This document shows positions 62,101 through 64,000 of a DNA stretch of 64,000 nt, in pieces (positions within the stretch are counted from its first letter, which is position 1; each line of letters starts with the position of its first letter). Source of the DNA: Flavobacterium sp. NKUCC04_CG (GTDB lineage: Bacteria; Bacteroidota; Bacteroidia; Flavobacteriales; Flavobacteriaceae); assembly GCF_019345525.1 (NCBI RefSeq), contig NZ_JAHKRA010000018.1:1-64000 (forward strand). The letters are read 5' to 3'. The notes below the pieces were generated by a model that was given only the letters and a program-made list of their open reading frames with translations, was not told the origin of the DNA and did no database searches. The translations under genes were made by a program, and so were the position numbers.

Positions 62101-62748
62101 TTAGTAATAATTTTTCCCTAGAACAATCTTCTCTCTACCGTTTGCCATACGCCATTGATTGGTGTCACGTAAAGAATAGGCGCAACCGCAATACTCTTGC
62201 ATATAGAATTTTTCCTGTTTGCTGATATCAAGCATTCGACCTGCACCGCCTTTTTTACGCCAATTAAAGGTCCAATAGGTAATATCTGGATAATGGCTTG
62301 CTGCCAAACATCCGGATTTATTGATTTGCTCCATGTTTTTCCAACGAGAGATACCCAAAGAGCTGCTGATCACGTCAAAACCGTTTTCAAAAGCGTACAA
62401 AGCCGTACGTTCAAAACGCATATCAAAACACATCGTACAACGAATTCCCTTTTCAGGTTCCTGTTCCATCCCCTTAGCACGTGCGTACCAATCCTCAACG
62501 TCATAATCTCCATCGATGAAGGGAATATTGTGCTTAACGGCAAAACGAATGTTTTCTTCTTTGCGCAAATCATACTCCTTTTTTGGATGTATGTTGGGAT
62601 TGTAAAAATAAATAGTAAAATCGATATCGGAGGCAACCAATGCTTCCATTACTTCACCAGCACAAGGAGCACAGCAAGAATGTAACAATAATTTTTTTCC
62701 ATTTTCCGGTAAGACCAAGGTCTCTCTAATCAACTCTTTATTTTCCAT
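62101..62748 (-). CDS. queH: Epoxyqueuosine reductase QueH
   Basis: A 215-residue iron-sulfur enzyme that performs the last step of queuosine synthesis, unrelated to QueG. The signature cysteines are the LLHSCCAPC cluster (Cys25, Cys26, Cys29) and CTMC downstream; further cysteines occur in a YCGCAYS segment near the C-terminus. YFYNPNIHP and [12 protein letters not shown] are typical of the family. The ATG at 62748 is chosen; an in-frame TTG at 62784 would only add a non-conserved leader. Confidence 0.92.
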   Translation of the reverse strand: MENKELIRETLVLPENGKKLLLHSCCAPCAGEVMEALVASDIDFTIYFYNPNIHPKKEYDLRKEENIRFAVKHNIPFIDGDYDVEDWYARAKGMEQEPEKGIRCTMCFDMRFERTALYAFENGFDVISSSLGISRWKNMEQINKSGCLAASHYPDITYWTFNWRKKGGAGRMLDISKQEKFYMQEYCGCAYSLRDTNQWRMANGREKIVLGKNYY

Positions 62749-62934
62749 TTTTGGGGAGGTATTTACAACTGCAATTTTAATCAAAATAGCTCGAATATGA
62801 AAATTTAATAGCCCGAGTTATTTTTAAAATGGTGCTACACCATCATTTGCTGCCTAGGACCCTACTGTTTTTGATAAATTAACTGCAATTGAAGCTTAAA
62901 ACAGCATGGATTTTTATTTATTGTTTATTCAAAC

Positions 62935-62942
62935 TATCTTTG
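62935..62942 (+). promoter_or_regulatory. -7 box of the PhnA-domain gene
   Basis: TATCTTTG matches TAnnTTTG, about 40 bp before the ATG at 62983. Confidence 0.55.
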
Positions 62943-62982
62943 CGCTTTTAATACAAGTCGAATCAATAATAACAGCCAAAAT

Positions 62983-63564
62983 ATGAAAATCGAAAAGCAA
63001 TTGCAGGAAAGAAGCGGAAATCAATGCGAATTATGTGCCGCAACAGGTGACTTACAGATTTATGAAGTACCGCCTACTTCGGGTAATGTTACAGATAGAG
63101 AAATTTATATTTGTAATACCTGTACCGCACAGATTGAAAAAAGGGAAGAACTCGACGCAAAACATTGGAATTGCTTAACGTCTTCTATGTGGAGTGAAGT
63201 TCCCGCAGTACAGGTTGTAGCGTGGCGAATGTTAAACCGTTTTAGAAATGAAAGCTGGGCAGCTGATCTTTTGGAAATGATGTATTTAGATGAAGACATG
63301 ATGACTTGGGCTAAAGCAACGGGTGATCACGAAGGAGATGCTGGAGTGGACTTACACAAAGACTGCAACGGTAATATTTTAGTTGGAGGAGACACCGTAA
63401 CCTTAATTAAGGATTTGGATGTAAAAGGTTCAACGCTAAACGCCAAAATTGGAACTGCAGTGCGCAACATCCGTTTGGTACACGACAATACAGAACAAAT
63501 CGAAGGAAAGGTTGATGGACAAACCATCGTGATCCTTACTAAATTCGTCAAAAAGCAGTCGTAA
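62983..63564 (+). CDS. PhnA/YjdM-family zinc-ribbon protein
   Basis: A 193-residue cytoplasmic protein. The N-terminus carries two cysteine pairs (CELC near residue 15 and CNTC near residue 43), the PhnA zinc ribbon, and the C-terminal part from about residue 125 is the PhnA/YjdM SH3-like domain with DCNGNILVGGDTVTLIKDLDVKGS. Despite the old name, the family has no proven role in phosphonate use. It is longer than E. coli YjdM because of a middle segment (residues about 60-120). Confidence 0.9.
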   Translation: MKIEKQLQERSGNQCELCAATGDLQIYEVPPTSGNVTDREIYICNTCTAQIEKREELDAKHWNCLTSSMWSEVPAVQVVAWRMLNRFRNESWAADLLEMMYLDEDMMTWAKATGDHEGDAGVDLHKDCNGNILVGGDTVTLIKDLDVKGSTLNAKIGTAVRNIRLVHDNTEQIEGKVDGQTIVILTKFVKKQS

Positions 63565-63596
63565 TTATAATACTGTTATCATTGTGAATACATAAA

Positions 63597-63628
63597 TAAA
63601 GCCTTTTTCTACTATGAAAAAGGCTTTT
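63597..63628. terminator. Terminator between the PhnA-domain and SRPBCC genes
   Basis: Stem AAGCCTTTTT/AAAAAGGCTT with an 8-nt loop, between convergent genes. Confidence 0.88.
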
Positions 63629-63634
63629 GTATTT

Positions 63635-64000
63635 TTAAGACTCTGCTTGAATTTTTAGCTGTTGATTCATCGCTTCAAAACCGGCTTTGGTGTTTTTTTC
63701 TAAATTGCTTTTAAACAGGGGAACCAATATACCAGAAAATGCTTCACTGTGTGTAAAAAGCGTATCTCCATCGGGCAATTGCTCTAGCAGAAAACGATGC
63801 TCTCCGTCAAACACACCTTTAAAAAGGAGTTGCCCCAACCATTTTAATTCTTTGTTTTCTTCGAAAACTAAAACTCGGGGTCTGAATTTCATATCGGGCA
63901 ATGATATTTTTATGCGATTTCCAACGGCCACTTTTCCTTCAATGGATTTGATAAACGGATTCCACTGTGGGTAGCGTTCGAAATCGGTGAGGATTTTCCA
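63635..64000 (-). CDS. SRPBCC-domain protein, 5' end outside the window
   Basis: The last 121 codons of a gene that enters from the right edge; the frame stays open to base 64000. The visible part begins WKILTDFERYPQWNPFIKSI, the typical start region of polyketide-cyclase/START-like SRPBCC domains, and continues with FSGILVPLFKSNLEKNTKAGFEAMNQQL, the C-terminal helix of the family. These proteins bind hydrophobic ligands in a helix-grip pocket. The function is not known. Only about 20-25 residues are probably missing. Confidence 0.85.
   Translation of the reverse strand, partial: WKILTDFERYPQWNPFIKSIEGKVAVGNRIKISLPDMKFRPRVLVFEENKELKWLGQLLFKGVFDGEHRFLLEQLPDGDTLFTHSEAFSGILVPLFKSNLEKNTKAGFEAMNQQLKIQAES

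Noticed and set aside
62197..62685. 162-codon frame antisense to queH
   Set aside because: Lies fully inside the well-supported queH gene on the other strand and shows no protein-like features.
1..64000. tRNA or rRNA genes
   Set aside because: No tRNA T-loop/acceptor combination or rRNA segment was found outside coding regions.

Overview
The window is a chromosomal segment of an AT-rich member of the Bacteroidota, most probably family Flavobacteriaceae. The evidence is recurrent Bacteroidota-type promoters (TAnnTTTG at -7) with almost no Shine-Dalgarno sequences, an extended NusB next to a DUF1573 lipoprotein and YajC, a PUR-alpha-like DUF3276 protein, an OMP_b-brl TonB-type receptor, and two proteins ending in type IX secretion (T9SS) C-terminal domains. 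No rRNA or tRNA gene is visible.

Layout. 1-3.5 kb: an octamer tandem array, trmD, an SMR efflux protein, an MFS transporter and a cyclophilin-FKBP fusion. 3.5-4.3 kb: AT-rich non-coding DNA. 4.3-27.1 kb: the accessory core. It comprises a secreted unknown, a PKD-domain lipoprotein, an outer-membrane barrel-like protein, a 1535-residue exported beta-rich giant, an FN3 protein, a SprB-repeat protein with a T9SS tail, and a 1787-residue polymorphic toxin-like protein (signal peptide, FN3-like region, metzincin-like HELAH site, hydrophobic pre-toxin segment, PD-(D/E)XK-like tip). An immunity-like gene follows. Behind it lies a graveyard or reserve of duplicated toxin tips and immunity genes: two orphan tips, a second chimeric immunity gene, a third unrelated small tip, a PQQ-propeller gene broken by one stop codon, and a C-terminal scrap. 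The genes from the PKD lipoprotein to the first immunity gene are packed with gaps of 2-17 bp and probably form one operon.

27.1-47.9 kb: mainly housekeeping. It holds a PLP dehydratase, an FMN-dependent glutamate-synthase-like protein, a thioredoxin-fold protein, csaA, a CLC-F-type fluoride/proton antiporter preceded by a convincing fluoride riboswitch, DUF3276, an ABC exporter, nusB-DUF1573-yajC, pepT, two alpha/beta hydrolases, a SUFU-domain protein, an NTF2-like protein, cardiolipin synthase, a TonB-type receptor, a MoaF-like lipoprotein, a NYN-LOTUS protein and two four-helix-bundle (DinB-like) proteins.

47.9-64 kb: a T9SS-exported subtilisin with a PrcB-like lipoprotein partner, a lipoprotein dipeptidyl peptidase III, a divergent AraC regulator/CynX-type transporter pair, sbcD-sbcC, a DUF1275 membrane protein, a CYTH protein, queH, a PhnA/YjdM protein and a partial SRPBCC gene that runs off the right edge.

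The most interesting parts are the 5-27 kb toxin-display locus with its cassette array, and the fluoride riboswitch in front of the CLC-F gene. All function assignments come from reading the sequence; no database search was run.
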